From an uncultured Oscillospiraceae bacterium (GTDB taxonomy: Bacteria > Bacillota > Clostridia > Oscillospirales > Oscillospiraceae): a DNA stretch of 64,000 nt. Positions 49,565 through 58,809 of the stretch are shown here, in pieces. The DNA lies in contig CANQOA010000005.1 of assembly GCA_947625355.1 (NCBI GenBank), positions 1 to 64,000 on the forward strand, in the 5' to 3' direction. The translations under genes were made by a program, and so were the position numbers. The notes beneath the pieces are model-generated. The model had not been told where the DNA came from. It searched no databases and worked only from the letters and a program-made list of their open reading frames with translations. Numbering within the stretch: position 1 is the stretch's first letter; every line of letters starts with the position of its first letter.

Positions 49565-49989
49565 AGCTTGGTCCCTCCCCCGATGGTGATGCGGCGCTCG
49601 TTCTCGCCGGTCTTTTCAAAGCGGACCTCGATCTCGTCCCCGTCGAAGGCGCCGGGCACGTTCTCGCTCCATTCCACGGCGCACACGCCGCCCCGGCCCA
49701 GATAATCCTCCCAGCCGATGTCGTAGAGCTCGTCCGCGCTCCCCAGGCGGTACATGTCGAAGTGGAACAGCGGCCGCTCGCCCAGGTACTCGTTGACAAT
49801 GGTGAAGGTGGGGCTGTTGACCAGGCAGTCGAGCCCCATGCCCCGGGCCATGCCCCGGACGAAGGCGGTTTTGCCGCAGCCCAGCTCCCCGTACAGAGCC
49901 ACCACCGCGCCCGCGGGCAGGTCTCTGGCGAATTCGGCCCCCAGGGCCTCCGTTTCCGATTCAGAATGGGTGATGTATGTCATCGTCAC
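49558..49989 (-). CDS. tsaE: tRNA threonylcarbamoyladenosine biosynthesis ATPase TsaE
   Basis: ALYGELGCGKTAFVRGMARGMG; VNSPTFTIVNEY. Confidence 0.94.
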   Translation of the reverse strand: MTMTYITHSESETEALGAEFARDLPAGAVVALYGELGCGKTAFVRGMARGMGLDCLVNSPTFTIVNEYLGERPLFHFDMYRLGSADELYDIGWEDYLGRGGVCAVEWSENVPGAFDGDEIEVRFEKTGENERRITIGGGTKLC

Positions 49990-50990
49990 AGCTCCATCGT
50001 CGCGTAGGCGTTCAGGTCGGAGCCGGCCGTGTGCCCCGCCAGATATTCATAATACCCCTGGGCGCCGATCATGGCGGCGTTGTCGCCGCACAGGCGCAGC
50101 GGCGGCACGAAAAGGGTCTTTCCCGCCTTTTGGCAGGCGGCCTCGAAATCCGCCCGGATGCGGGAATTGGCCGCCACGCCGCCGGCCACGGCGATGTTCT
50201 CATAGCCCAGCCGCGCCGCCGCGTCCATGGTGCGGCCCACCAGCATCTCGCTCACCGCCCGGCAAAGGCTGGCGGCCAGACCGGGCTTGTCCAGCGGCTC
50301 GCCGGTCTGCTCGGCGTGGTGGGCCAGGTTCACCACCGCCGTTTTCAGGCCGGAGAAGCTCATGTCGTAGGGGCTGCCGCCGTTCACGGTGGGCCGGGGC
50401 AGATCATAGGCCCGGTCGTCCCCCCGCTTGGAGAGGTCGTCGATGGGCTTGCCGCCGGGGTAACCCAGACCCAGCACACGGGCGGATTTGTCGAAGCACT
50501 CGCCGGCGGCGTCGTCCCTGGTCTGGCCCAGGATGGACATGTCCGTATAGCCCCGCACATCCACCAGCATGGTGTTGCCCCCGGAGATGGCCAGGCACAC
50601 GAAGGGCGGCTCCAGCTCCGGATAGGCCAGGTAATTGGCGGCGATATGGCCCCGGACGTGGTGCACTGGGATCAGGGGCACGCCCAGGGCCAGGGCCGCG
50701 CTCTTGGCGAAGTTGACGCCCACCAGCACCGCGCCGATGAGGCCGGGAGCATAGGTGCAGGCCACCGCGTCGATATCCCGCCGGGTGACGCCCGCTTTTT
50801 CCAGCGCCCGGTCCGCCAGCAGGGAAATGACCTCCAGATGGCTGCGGGCGGCGATCTCCGGCACCACCCCGCCGTAGATCTCGTGCAGGGCCACCTGGGA
50901 GAAGATCTCGTCGGCCAGCACCCGCCGGCCGTCCTCCACCACCGCCACGGCGGTCTCGTCGCAGGAGGATTCGAAAGACAGTATCAGCAT
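49986..50990 (-). CDS. tsaD: tRNA threonylcarbamoyltransferase TsaD
   Basis: LSFESSCDETAVAVVEDG; VHHVRGHIAANYL; GGVAANSRIRADF. Confidence 0.97.
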   Translation of the reverse strand: MLILSFESSCDETAVAVVEDGRRVLADEIFSQVALHEIYGGVVPEIAARSHLEVISLLADRALEKAGVTRRDIDAVACTYAPGLIGAVLVGVNFAKSAALALGVPLIPVHHVRGHIAANYLAYPELEPPFVCLAISGGNTMLVDVRGYTDMSILGQTRDDAAGECFDKSARVLGLGYPGGKPIDDLSKRGDDRAYDLPRPTVNGGSPYDMSFSGLKTAVVNLAHHAEQTGEPLDKPGLAASLCRAVSEMLVGRTMDAAARLGYENIAVAGGVAANSRIRADFEAACQKAGKTLFVPPLRLCGDNAAMIGAQGYYEYLAGHTAGSDLNAYATMEL

Positions 50991-50992
50991 AT

Positions 50993-51433
50993 TTACAGCA
51001 CCAGCGTCATCAAAATGGCGTCCTCTCTGGGTTTTTCATAGTAATTGGTCCGGCGGCCCACCGGGACGAAGCCGTGTTTGGCATAGAGCGCGGCGGCGGG
51101 CCCGTTGGACGCGCGCACCTCCAGGGTGATGAAGCGCAGCTCCATGGCCCGGGCTCGGGCCTCCACCGCGGTGAGCAGCGCGTCGGCGATCCCCTGCCGC
51201 CGGCGGTCCGGGGCCACGGCGATGTTGTCCAGGCTCCCCTCGTCCAGCACCGACGAGAGCACCGCGTAGCCGGCCAGCGCCCCGTCCTCAACGGCCGCCA
51301 GCAGCCCGTCCGTCCGCTGGACATTGGCAAAAAACCGCTCCGGCCAGGGCTCCGCCGGGAAGCATACCCTCTCCAGCGCCGCGATGGCGGGGATATCTTC
51401 GGTTGTGGCCTTCCGGACGATCATGTTCTCCAT
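50993..51433 (-). CDS. rimI: Ribosomal protein alanine N-acetyltransferase
   Basis: GNAT fold; NIAVAPDRRRQGIADALLTAVEARARAM; next to tsaD. Confidence 0.88.
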   Translation of the reverse strand: MENMIVRKATTEDIPAIAALERVCFPAEPWPERFFANVQRTDGLLAAVEDGALAGYAVLSSVLDEGSLDNIAVAPDRRRQGIADALLTAVEARARAMELRFITLEVRASNGPAAALYAKHGFVPVGRRTNYYEKPREDAILMTLVL

Positions 51434-51453
51434 TGCCTCGCAGTCGATCGACT

Positions 51454-54012
51454 CTAGTGTGCGTCCGCCCAGCTGCGGCCCATGCCGGCGTCGGCGGTGA
51501 GGGGGACGGAATAGGCCACGGTGTGCTCCATCTCCTCGGTCAGTATGGCGGCCGCCCGCTCCCCCATGGCCGCCGGACACTCCACGATCAGCTCGTCGTG
51601 GACCTGCAGCAGCAGCTTTGCCTCGGGCAGCTCCCGCTCCAGCCGGTCATGGACCCGGATCATGGCCAGCTTGATGACGTCCGCCGCCGTGCCCTGGATG
51701 GGCATGTTCCGGGCCACCCGCTCGCCGAAGGAGCGCAGGTTGAAGTTGGAGGCGTGCAGCTCCGGCAGAGCCCGCCGCCGGCCGAACAGGGTGGACACAT
51801 AGCCCCGCTCCTTCGCCTGGGCGATGGTGCTCTCCATATACTCGCGCACGCCGTGGTATTTTTCGAGATAGGTGTCGATATAGAGCTTGGCCTCCGCCTG
51901 GCTGACGCCGATGTCCTGGCTCAGGGAGAAGGCGGAGATGCCGTATACGATGCCGAAGTTGACGGCCTTGGCCCGGCTGCGCATCTCATGGGTCACGTTC
52001 TCCAGAGGCAGGCCGAACACCTGGCTGGCGGTGACGGCGTGGATGTCCTCGCCGGAGAGGAAGGCCGCGCGCATGGTCTCGTCGCCGGAGATGTGGGCCA
52101 GCAGCCGCAGCTCGATCTGGCTGTAATCCGCGTCCACCAGCACATTACCGGGCCCGGCCACGAACATGCGCCGGATGCCGGCGCCCAGCTTGCGCCGGAC
52201 GGGGATGTTCTGCAGGTTGGGGTCCCGGGAGGACAGCCGCCCCGTGTCGGTGACGGTCATCTGGAAGGTGGTGTGGATGCGGCCGTCGGGGCCGATGGCC
52301 TTTTGCAGACCGTCGGTATAGGTGCTCTTGAGCTTGCTCAGCTCCCGAAATTCCAGCACCTGGTCCACGATGGGGTGCTTGTCCCGGAGCCGGTCCAGCA
52401 CGTCCGCGTTGGTGCTCCAGCCGGTGCGGGTCTTTTTCCCGGCGGGCAGCCCCAGCCGGTCGAAGAGCACCTCGCCCAGCTGCTTGGGGGAGTTGATGTT
52501 GAACTGGCCCCCGGCCTGGGCCCAGATGTCCTCCTGCAGGGCGGCGATGCCGTCGGTCAGCTCCTGGCCGAAATCGTAGAGGGCCTTGCGGTCCACCAGA
52601 AAGCCCGCCCGCTCCATATCCGCCAGCACGGCGCACAGAGGCAGCTCGATGTCGTAATAGAGCTCATGCATGCCCAGCTCGTCCAGTTTTCCCGGCAGCA
52701 CGCCGTACAGCGCGAAAACGGCCTCCGCCCCGTCCAGCTCCCGGCCCAGATACCGCTGGCTCAGCCGGGGCAGGCTGTAGTCGGAGGCGATGGCGTCCAG
52801 CAGGTATCCCGCCAGGGCCGTGTCAAAAATGAACCCCTCGGTGGGGAGCCCCTCCGCCAGGAGCAGGCCCATCAGGTCCTTGACGTTGTGGCCCAGCTTT
52901 TTCACCTCCGGGGCGAACAGGGCCCGCAGCAGGCGGGTATAGTCCTCCCCGCCGTCGGTCCAGGAGGCGTCATAGACCGCTTTGCCGTCGCAGAGGGACA
53001 GGCTGTCCAGCCCCTCCGGCGCCAGCACGGCGACAGGCCCCGTCCCCTGCAGGGCGGCCAGGGCCGCCGCCGCGCCGGTGACATGGGGCAGGGCCGGGAC
53101 GGCGCTCTCCGCGGGGGCGTCGTCCTCCGGGACCAGGCCCCAGCGCTCGATGAACCGGCCGAAGCCCAGCCGGCGGCACAGCCCGTACAGCGCCGGGGTG
53201 GGCCGGAGGGTCCATAGGGCCTCCGCCGGCTCGAACGGGATGGGGGCGTCCCGGCGGATGGTGGCCAAGGTATAGCTGAGGCGGGCGCTGTCCGCACCGG
53301 CCTCCAGCTTAGTCCGCTGGCCGGCCTTGACGGCGGGGTCCGGGAGATTGGCGTAAACCCCCTCCAGGCTGCCGAACCGGTGCAGCAGGTCCAGGGCCGT
53401 CTTTTCGCCGATGCCTGGCACGCCGGGGATGTTGTCGGAGCTGTCGCCCATCAGGGCCTTCAGGTCCACCATCCCCAGCGGCTCCAGGCCGTACTCCTCC
53501 CGGAAACGGGCGGGGTCATATTCCACCGTCTCCGTCTGGCCCAGGCGGGTCTTGATATGGATGACGTGGGTGCCGTCGGTGATGAGCTGGAAGGCGTCCT
53601 TGTCGCCGGTGACCAGCCGGCAGGCCCAGCCCGCCGCCTCGCAGCGGGCGGCGATGGTGCCCAGCAGGTCGTCCGCCTCCCAGCCGGCCAGCTCATACCG
53701 GCGGATGCCCATGGCGTCCAGCAGCTCCTTCAAAAGCGGGATCTGTACCCGCAGCTCCTCCGGCATGGGCTTTCGGGTGGCCTTGTAGGCGTCGCTCATC
53801 TCATGGCGGAAGGTGGGCGCGTGCACGTCGAAGGTCACGCACAGCGCCTCCGGCTTCTCCTGGTCCAGCAGCCGCTGGAGGATGGCGATGAAGCCGTAGA
53901 CGCCGTTGGTAGGGGTCCCGTCCGGGGCGTTCAGCATCCGGATGCCGAAAAACGCCCGGTTGACGATGGAGTTCCCATCCAGGACCATGATCTTTTTCCC
54001 AGTGTCGCCCAT
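51454..54012 (-). CDS. polA: DNA polymerase I
   Basis: 5' nuclease N-terminus (LVTGDKDAFQLI, GVPGIGEKTALDLL) and Pol A motifs (DYSQIELRLLAHISGD, RSRAKAVNFGIVYGISAFSL, LLQVHDELIVE). Confidence 0.97.
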   Translation of the reverse strand: MGDTGKKIMVLDGNSIVNRAFFGIRMLNAPDGTPTNGVYGFIAILQRLLDQEKPEALCVTFDVHAPTFRHEMSDAYKATRKPMPEELRVQIPLLKELLDAMGIRRYELAGWEADDLLGTIAARCEAAGWACRLVTGDKDAFQLITDGTHVIHIKTRLGQTETVEYDPARFREEYGLEPLGMVDLKALMGDSSDNIPGVPGIGEKTALDLLHRFGSLEGVYANLPDPAVKAGQRTKLEAGADSARLSYTLATIRRDAPIPFEPAEALWTLRPTPALYGLCRRLGFGRFIERWGLVPEDDAPAESAVPALPHVTGAAAALAALQGTGPVAVLAPEGLDSLSLCDGKAVYDASWTDGGEDYTRLLRALFAPEVKKLGHNVKDLMGLLLAEGLPTEGFIFDTALAGYLLDAIASDYSLPRLSQRYLGRELDGAEAVFALYGVLPGKLDELGMHELYYDIELPLCAVLADMERAGFLVDRKALYDFGQELTDGIAALQEDIWAQAGGQFNINSPKQLGEVLFDRLGLPAGKKTRTGWSTNADVLDRLRDKHPIVDQVLEFRELSKLKSTYTDGLQKAIGPDGRIHTTFQMTVTDTGRLSSRDPNLQNIPVRRKLGAGIRRMFVAGPGNVLVDADYSQIELRLLAHISGDETMRAAFLSGEDIHAVTASQVFGLPLENVTHEMRSRAKAVNFGIVYGISAFSLSQDIGVSQAEAKLYIDTYLEKYHGVREYMESTIAQAKERGYVSTLFGRRRALPELHASNFNLRSFGERVARNMPIQGTAADVIKLAMIRVHDRLERELPEAKLLLQVHDELIVECPAAMGERAAAILTEEMEHTVAYSVPLTADAGMGRSWADAH

Positions 54013-54102
54013 GAGAGTTGCCCTTTCCTATCGTGTTCCTCAAAATCATATCATGTTTTCGCCAAAAAAGAAACACAAAATCCGTCCGCCGGGACCGGCG
54101 GG

Positions 54103-54135
54103 CGCAAAAAACGGCTCCCGGTCATCCGGGAGCCG
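54103..54135 (-). terminator. Terminator of the thioesterase/GH25 transcription unit
   Basis: Minus strand cggctcccgg-atga-ccgggagccgttttttgc. Confidence 0.85.
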
Positions 54136-54148
54136 AAGAGATCTTCGC

Positions 54149-54619
54149 TCAGCGCCGCGCGGCAAAATAGACGCCGGTGGCGGTACAGGTGGGCTTGTCC
54201 TCACATCCCTCCACCCAGGCGGAGCCGGTGGTGTGGCACAGAGAGGACCCCAGCTTCGTCAGATCCGCCCGCAGGTAGATGGCGGCGTTCACCGGCGTGG
54301 GCAGCAGGTAGTTGACCGTCATGCTGACGGTGGGCGTCATGCCCCCGCCGGCATAGTACCGGCAGAGGGTGCCCATGGTCATGTCCAGCATGGCGGCCGC
54401 CACGCCCCCGTGGAGCGCGCCGTTGGGGTTCTCCATCCAGGGCTTGGTCTCGATCCGCAGCACCAGAGAGCGACTCTCATAATCGCAGCGGACCAGACTG
54501 GCCCCCAGCATGCCGTTGAAGGTGATGTCCGGCTGGGATTTCAGCCGCTCGAAATAGCCCCGTAGTGCCCGCTCCATCCCCTCCTGGGAGGTGAGGTCGG
54601 CTTTGTCCAGCCGGATCAT
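54149..54619 (-). CDS. PaaI-family (hotdog) thioesterase
   Basis: MENPNGALHGGVAAAMLDMTMGTLC. Confidence 0.87.
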   Translation of the reverse strand: MIRLDKADLTSQEGMERALRGYFERLKSQPDITFNGMLGASLVRCDYESRSLVLRIETKPWMENPNGALHGGVAAAMLDMTMGTLCRYYAGGGMTPTVSMTVNYLLPTPVNAAIYLRADLTKLGSSLCHTTGSAWVEGCEDKPTCTATGVYFAARR

Positions 54620-55581
54620 CCCGCGGCCCCCTCTCCGGCGGCGGCGTCCTCGGTCCCGGGCTCCGGAGTGGGAGAGGGCTTGGGGGTGGGATGGCGGAAC
54701 ACGGGCTCCTCGCCGCCCTTTATGTACATGGCGTCCAGGTCCACGTCCACCTCGATGCCCGGCACGGAGGCTGTGAAGGAATACTGCCAGAAATCGTGGT
54801 CAAAGTAGAAAATAGGCTTGGTCCCCGGGTCGCCCATCCAGAAGGTATAGTGCCGCAGCTGGTCAAGGTCATAGCGGTAATAGGCCAGATTCAAATAAGA
54901 GTAGATGCCCGCCTCATAGCCGGCCGCGTCCACCAGCCGGCAGAACTCCAGCGCGCAGGCGGTCAGCGTGTCGTCGTCCAGCTCATCCGTGCGCGCCGGG
55001 GCCACGTCGATGGTCTCCCAGTCGTAGAACACCGGCAGCGTCACATCATAATCCTCGATCAGGTGCAGCGCGAACACCGCCTCCTCGGCCGCCTCCACGA
55101 TGTTGGTGGCCTGGGAGAAGAAATACACGCCCACCTGCAGCCCCGCGTCCAGGGCGCCCTGGATGTTCTCCCGGAAGCGGGAGTCCTCGTTCAGATTGCC
55201 CTCTCCATAGCTGCGCCAGCCGCAGCGGATGATGGCGAACTGGATGCCGTAGTCCGCCACCTGCTGCCAGTCGATCTGCTTCTGGTGATCGGACACGTCG
55301 ATGCCCCGGCGCATGGTCAGGTCGCTGCCGGCATAATACGGCACCTGGTTGACGACGTTGAAATCCGTGGCCTCCCGGCCGAAGGGCCGGACCGTGGGAT
55401 GCTCCGGAACCCACATGGTCCCGCCGCCGCCCTTCAGCACCTCCACCTCGCCCTCATGAGGGTCCACGGTGGGGGCGGGCACCGGCGTGGGCGTGGGTTC
55501 CGGCTCGCGGATGATACAGCTGGCCAGCAGCGCCGCGATCAGAAGCGCGGCGGCAAGCAAAAGAGAAATGTGTTTTTTCAT
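54616..55581 (-). CDS. GH25-family lysozyme-like lipoprotein
   Basis: Lipobox ALLASC; RRGIDVSDHQKQIDWQQVADYGIQFAIIRCGWRSYGEG; LPVFYDWETID. Confidence 0.9.
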   Translation of the reverse strand: MKKHISLLLAAALLIAALLASCIIREPEPTPTPVPAPTVDPHEGEVEVLKGGGGTMWVPEHPTVRPFGREATDFNVVNQVPYYAGSDLTMRRGIDVSDHQKQIDWQQVADYGIQFAIIRCGWRSYGEGNLNEDSRFRENIQGALDAGLQVGVYFFSQATNIVEAAEEAVFALHLIEDYDVTLPVFYDWETIDVAPARTDELDDDTLTACALEFCRLVDAAGYEAGIYSYLNLAYYRYDLDQLRHYTFWMGDPGTKPIFYFDHDFWQYSFTASVPGIEVDVDLDAMYIKGGEEPVFRHPTPKPSPTPEPGTEDAAAGEGAAG

Positions 55582-55698
55582 AGCACCCTTACCATATCAC
55601 ATCTCGGACGGTTTTGCAAATCGGCGGCCGGGCGTTTACAAAAGGAAACATTTATAGTATAATCCAAAGGTCAATCATGGAGAGGAATGGTCTGATCA

Positions 55699-56808
55699 AT
55701 GGCAATGCTGGAATTTGAAGAGTACAAGACCAAGCTGAACAACTGCCGGCCCGAGCTGGACCACCTGGCCGAGGCCATGCATCTGACCGACGCCCGGATG
55801 GAGATCGAGAAGCTCCACGCCGAGGCGGAGGAACCGGATTACTGGTCCGACCTGGAGCGGAGCCAGAAGGCCCAGCAGCGGCTGAAAACGCTCCAGAGCA
55901 AGTGCGACCGGTACCAGAAGCTGTCCGCCGCCTGGGACGATATGATGACCATGTGCGAGATGGCGCTGGAGGAAAACGACGAGAGCCTGCTGCCGGAGCT
56001 GTCGGAGAGCTTCGGAAAGTTCGCCGCCGACCTGGAGCAGACCCGGCTGTCCACCCTGCTCACCGGGGAGTATGACGCCAACAACGCCATCGTCACCCTC
56101 CACGCCGGCGCCGGCGGCACCGAGGCCCAGGATTGGGCCCAGATGCTCTACCGGATGTATTCTATGTGGTGCGACCGCCATGGGTTCAAGTGCACCCTCA
56201 TGGACTGGCAGGATGCGGACCCGGCCGGCATCAAGTCCGCCACCATGAAGATCGAGGGCGAAAACGCCTACGGCTACCTCAAGAGCGAGCACGGCGTGCA
56301 CCGCCTGGTGCGCATCAGCCCCTTCGACGCCTCCGGCCGCCGCCAGACCAGCTTCGCCGCCGTGGAGGTCATGCCCGAGATCGGCGACGCCGGCGAGATC
56401 GAGCTGCGGGACGAGGATATCAAGATGGATGTGTACCGTTCCTCCGGCGCCGGCGGCCAGAAGGTCAACAAGACCAGCTCCGCCGTCCGCCTCACCCATA
56501 TCCCCACCGGCATCGTCGTCAGCAGCCAGGTGGAGCGCAGCCACTTCCAGAACCTGGAAAACTGTAAGGAGATGCTGCGGGCCAAGCTGGCGGAGATCAA
56601 GGAGCGGGAGCATCTGGAGAAGATCGAGGACATCAAGGGCGTGCAGATGAAGATCGAGTGGGGCAGCCAGATCCGGTCTTATGTGTTCATGCCCTACACC
56701 CTGGCGAAGGACACCCGCACGGGCTATGAGAACAGCAACATCCAGGCGGTGATGGACGGTGACATCGACGGGTTCATCAACGCTTTCCTGGCCATGAAGG
56801 CGGGCTGA
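55699..56808 (+). CDS. prfB: Peptide chain release factor 2, single frame
   Basis: HAGAGGTEAQDWAQMLYRMY; SSGAGGQKVNKTSSAVRLTHIPTGI. Confidence 0.96.
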   Translation: MAMLEFEEYKTKLNNCRPELDHLAEAMHLTDARMEIEKLHAEAEEPDYWSDLERSQKAQQRLKTLQSKCDRYQKLSAAWDDMMTMCEMALEENDESLLPELSESFGKFAADLEQTRLSTLLTGEYDANNAIVTLHAGAGGTEAQDWAQMLYRMYSMWCDRHGFKCTLMDWQDADPAGIKSATMKIEGENAYGYLKSEHGVHRLVRISPFDASGRRQTSFAAVEVMPEIGDAGEIELRDEDIKMDVYRSSGAGGQKVNKTSSAVRLTHIPTGIVVSSQVERSHFQNLENCKEMLRAKLAEIKEREHLEKIEDIKGVQMKIEWGSQIRSYVFMPYTLAKDTRTGYENSNIQAVMDGDIDGFINAFLAMKAG

Positions 56809-56855
56809 AAATGACTTGATTTTTGGCCCTGCCGTATGTATAATGGGTGGGCCGT

Positions 56856-56942
56856 GCCGGTGTGATGGAATTGGCAGACGTACCGGACTCAAAATCCGGC
56901 GGTGGCGACACCGTGCGGGTTCGACCCCCGCCACCGGCACCA
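56856..56942 (+). tRNA. tRNA-Leu (CAA)
   Basis: GCCGGTGTGATGGAATTGGCAGACGTACCGGACTCAAAATCCGGCGGTGGCGACACCGTGCGGGTTCGACCCCCGCCACCGGCACCA, class II with variable arm. Confidence 0.95.
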
Positions 56943-56945
56943 AAT

Positions 56946-57037
56946 AGAAACGGTGATTGTGATACAATCGCCGTTTCTTTTCATTTATCTGAAAAAGCCT
57001 GAAAAGCCCGGTATTTCTGGGCTTTTCAGGCTTTTTG
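56946..57037 (+). terminator. Two consecutive terminator hairpins after tRNA-Leu
   Basis: gaaacggtgattg-tgata-caatcgccgtttctttt and aaaaagcctgaaaagccc-ggtatttct-gggcttttcaggcttttt. Confidence 0.85.
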
Positions 57038-57122
57038 CTTATGACCAGCCGGGGGATAACGCCAGCCGGTTAATCTGGTTTGTGGTGTTTTGCCCCTTGG
57101 TGGGATTGATGCGGAGGGTCGC

Positions 57123-57240
57123 TATCGTGTAATCATGGTGGTTATCGTGTAACCATGGCCCCCTACCGTGTAAGTATGGGTTGTATCGTGTAGTTATGGC
57201 TGCCTATCGTGTAATCATGGGAGCTATCGTGTAATCATGA
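57123..57240. repeat. Six phased direct repeats, consensus TATCGTGTAATCATGG
   Basis: 16-bp copies at 57123, 57143, 57164, 57184, 57205 and 57225 (spacing 20/21/20/21/20). Confidence 0.95.
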
Positions 57241-57269
57241 TGTTATGCACTAAAATGTATCCCAGAAAC

Positions 57270-57400
57270 TGGACACTTGTTATCGTTCAGAACCCAATCT
57301 CTGGACAGTGTAATTGTTCGGGACCCAAAGTCTGGACATGACAATTGTTCCGGGTGAAATGATATGCACCCTGGAAGTTGGACACTTGTTATCGTTGCGG
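57270..57400. repeat. Four direct repeats, TGGACA(n)TTGTTATCGTTC-like
   Basis: Copies at 57270, 57302, 57333 and 57379. The first and last are identical over TGGACACTTGTTATCGTT. Confidence 0.9.
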
Positions 57401-57426
57401 TTACATATTCTAATAACTAGGGAAGA

Positions 57427-57461
57427 CCGCCAGGATGGAGTAATCTTACTCCCCTGGCGGC
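57427..57461. terminator. Long hairpin before the tyrosine recombinase gene
   Basis: ccgccagg-at-ggagtaa-tct-tactccc-ctggcgg nested inverted repeat followed by cctttgc. Confidence 0.6.
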
Positions 57462-57695
57462 CTTTGCTATACTACCCAAAACCATGGGCTGGACTTTGTG
57501 TAGTAATCGTATTGATAACAGTGCGTAATTTATTTACTATGCTTCTATTACCTGAGCGGCTACCGCTCGGAACAGGATGGGGGCGTTATGGACATGGCAT
57601 AGGCGTTTGGCCTTATTTGGTATTTGGAGCAAGAGTGGGAATGTGCTCTCGGGCTGGGTAAAATATCATCATTACACTGAACGGGGGTATTATTC

Positions 57696-58535
57696 ATGCG
57701 AATCATCAAGGAAAAACAACTGACAGACTTCTGCCTGTATATGAAAGAGGCGGAACACGCAAGTGCGACGGTTTCAAAGTATAAGCGGACCATTGAGGAT
57801 CTCATGCTCTGGATGGGCGGACGGGAAGTAACCAAGGAACTGGTGGTAGCATGGAAGGAGCATATCCTTGAACGGAACTATGCTCCGGCTACGGTAAACG
57901 GGATGCTGACTGCAGTGAATGTTTTCTTCAAGCACTATGGCTGGCATGACTGCATCGTAAAGATGCTGCGGCTCCAGCGCAGAGCGTTCAGGGACCCTGG
58001 CCGGGATCTGACCAAGGAAGAATACGACCAGTTGGTAGACACGGCATATTCCCTTGGAAAGACCCGGCTGGCGCTCATCATGGAGACGATATGCGCCACA
58101 GGCATCCGAGTGTCAGAGCTACGGTTTGTCACCGTGGAAGCGGTCCAGCGCGAGAAAGCGGAGATCCGCTTGAAGGGAAAGATCCGCACCATTATGCTAC
58201 CGGGGAAGCTCTGCCGAAAGCTGCTGAAGTATGCCAGAAAAAAGAAAATCGCCTCTGGTGAGATATTCCTCACCAGAAGCGGTAAGAGCTTAGGTCGTCA
58301 TCAGATATGGTCGGAGATGAAATCCGTATGCGCTGCGGCGGGGGTGAACCCCAGCAAGGTATTCCCTCACAACCTCCGGCATCTGTTCGCCACCGTGTTC
58401 TATCGATCCTGCCATGACATCGTAAAGCTGGCGGACGTGCTGGGGCACTCGTCCATCGAGACAACGCGGATCTACCTCATCACCACTGGCGAAGAACATG
58501 CCCGCATGTTGAACCAATTAGGATTGGTCAGCTAG
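57696..58535 (+). CDS. Tyrosine recombinase (XerC/D-like, candidate DNA invertase)
   Basis: ATGIRVSELRFV (Arg), HNLRHLFATVF (HxxR), LGHSSIETTRIYL (His...Tyr). Confidence 0.93.
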   Translation: MRIIKEKQLTDFCLYMKEAEHASATVSKYKRTIEDLMLWMGGREVTKELVVAWKEHILERNYAPATVNGMLTAVNVFFKHYGWHDCIVKMLRLQRRAFRDPGRDLTKEEYDQLVDTAYSLGKTRLALIMETICATGIRVSELRFVTVEAVQREKAEIRLKGKIRTIMLPGKLCRKLLKYARKKKIASGEIFLTRSGKSLGRHQIWSEMKSVCAAAGVNPSKVFPHNLRHLFATVFYRSCHDIVKLADVLGHSSIETTRIYLITTGEEHARMLNQLGLVS

Positions 58536-58540
58536 TGAAA

Positions 58541-58561
58541 GACACGGAATAAAGATTGCGT
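58541..58561 (+). repeat. Recombinase-site repeat L1 (GACACGGAATAAAGATTGCGT)
   Basis: Six bp after the recombinase stop; 20/21 match to the reverse complement of site R. Confidence 0.85.
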
Positions 58562-58615
58562 AGCGTCTCATTTTGAAATGCACATAATTATAACACGTTC
58601 CGAGACTTTTAGCAA

Positions 58616-58636
58616 GACACGGAATAAAGAGTACGT
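58616..58636 (+). repeat. Recombinase-site repeat L2 (GACACGGAATAAAGAGTACGT)
   Basis: Direct repeat of L1; 20/21 match to the reverse complement of site R. Confidence 0.88.
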
Positions 58637-58661
58637 AGGCACAAATCCCACAAGTTACCCT

Positions 58662-58690
58662 ATTCTAGCACTTTCCCACACATCTGGCAA
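58662..58690 (-). promoter_or_regulatory. Predicted sigma-A promoter inside the putative invertible segment
   Basis: Minus strand TTGCCA (58690-58685), 17-nt spacer, TAGAAT (58667-58662). Confidence 0.7.
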
Positions 58691-58809
58691 GAGGGAAAAG
58701 CCCCCTGTTTCCAAATTATTTGACCTGTTTGTGCCTCAAAGGGCAATACAATAAGACCGTTGAAAAAGTGGTCTTCAACGGCCTGGATAACTGCGTCCTG
58801 ATTTCCTAA

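Noticed and set aside
48215-54012. upp-tsaBED-rimI-polA block as a novel cluster
   Set aside because: All are standard housekeeping genes; tsaB/tsaE/tsaD/rimI linkage is common.
57314-57661. 115-aa ORF between the repeat arrays and the recombinase
   Set aside because: Runs through repeats and a hairpin, no SD of note and no recognisable domain; insufficient support as a gene.
58720-58752. Rightward promoter in the present orientation of the invertible segment (TTGACC ... TACAAT)
   Set aside because: Spacing is 21 bp to TACAAT, and the alternative CAATAC at 18 bp is weak. It is followed by two hairpins. Kept only as a caveat to the OFF-state inference.
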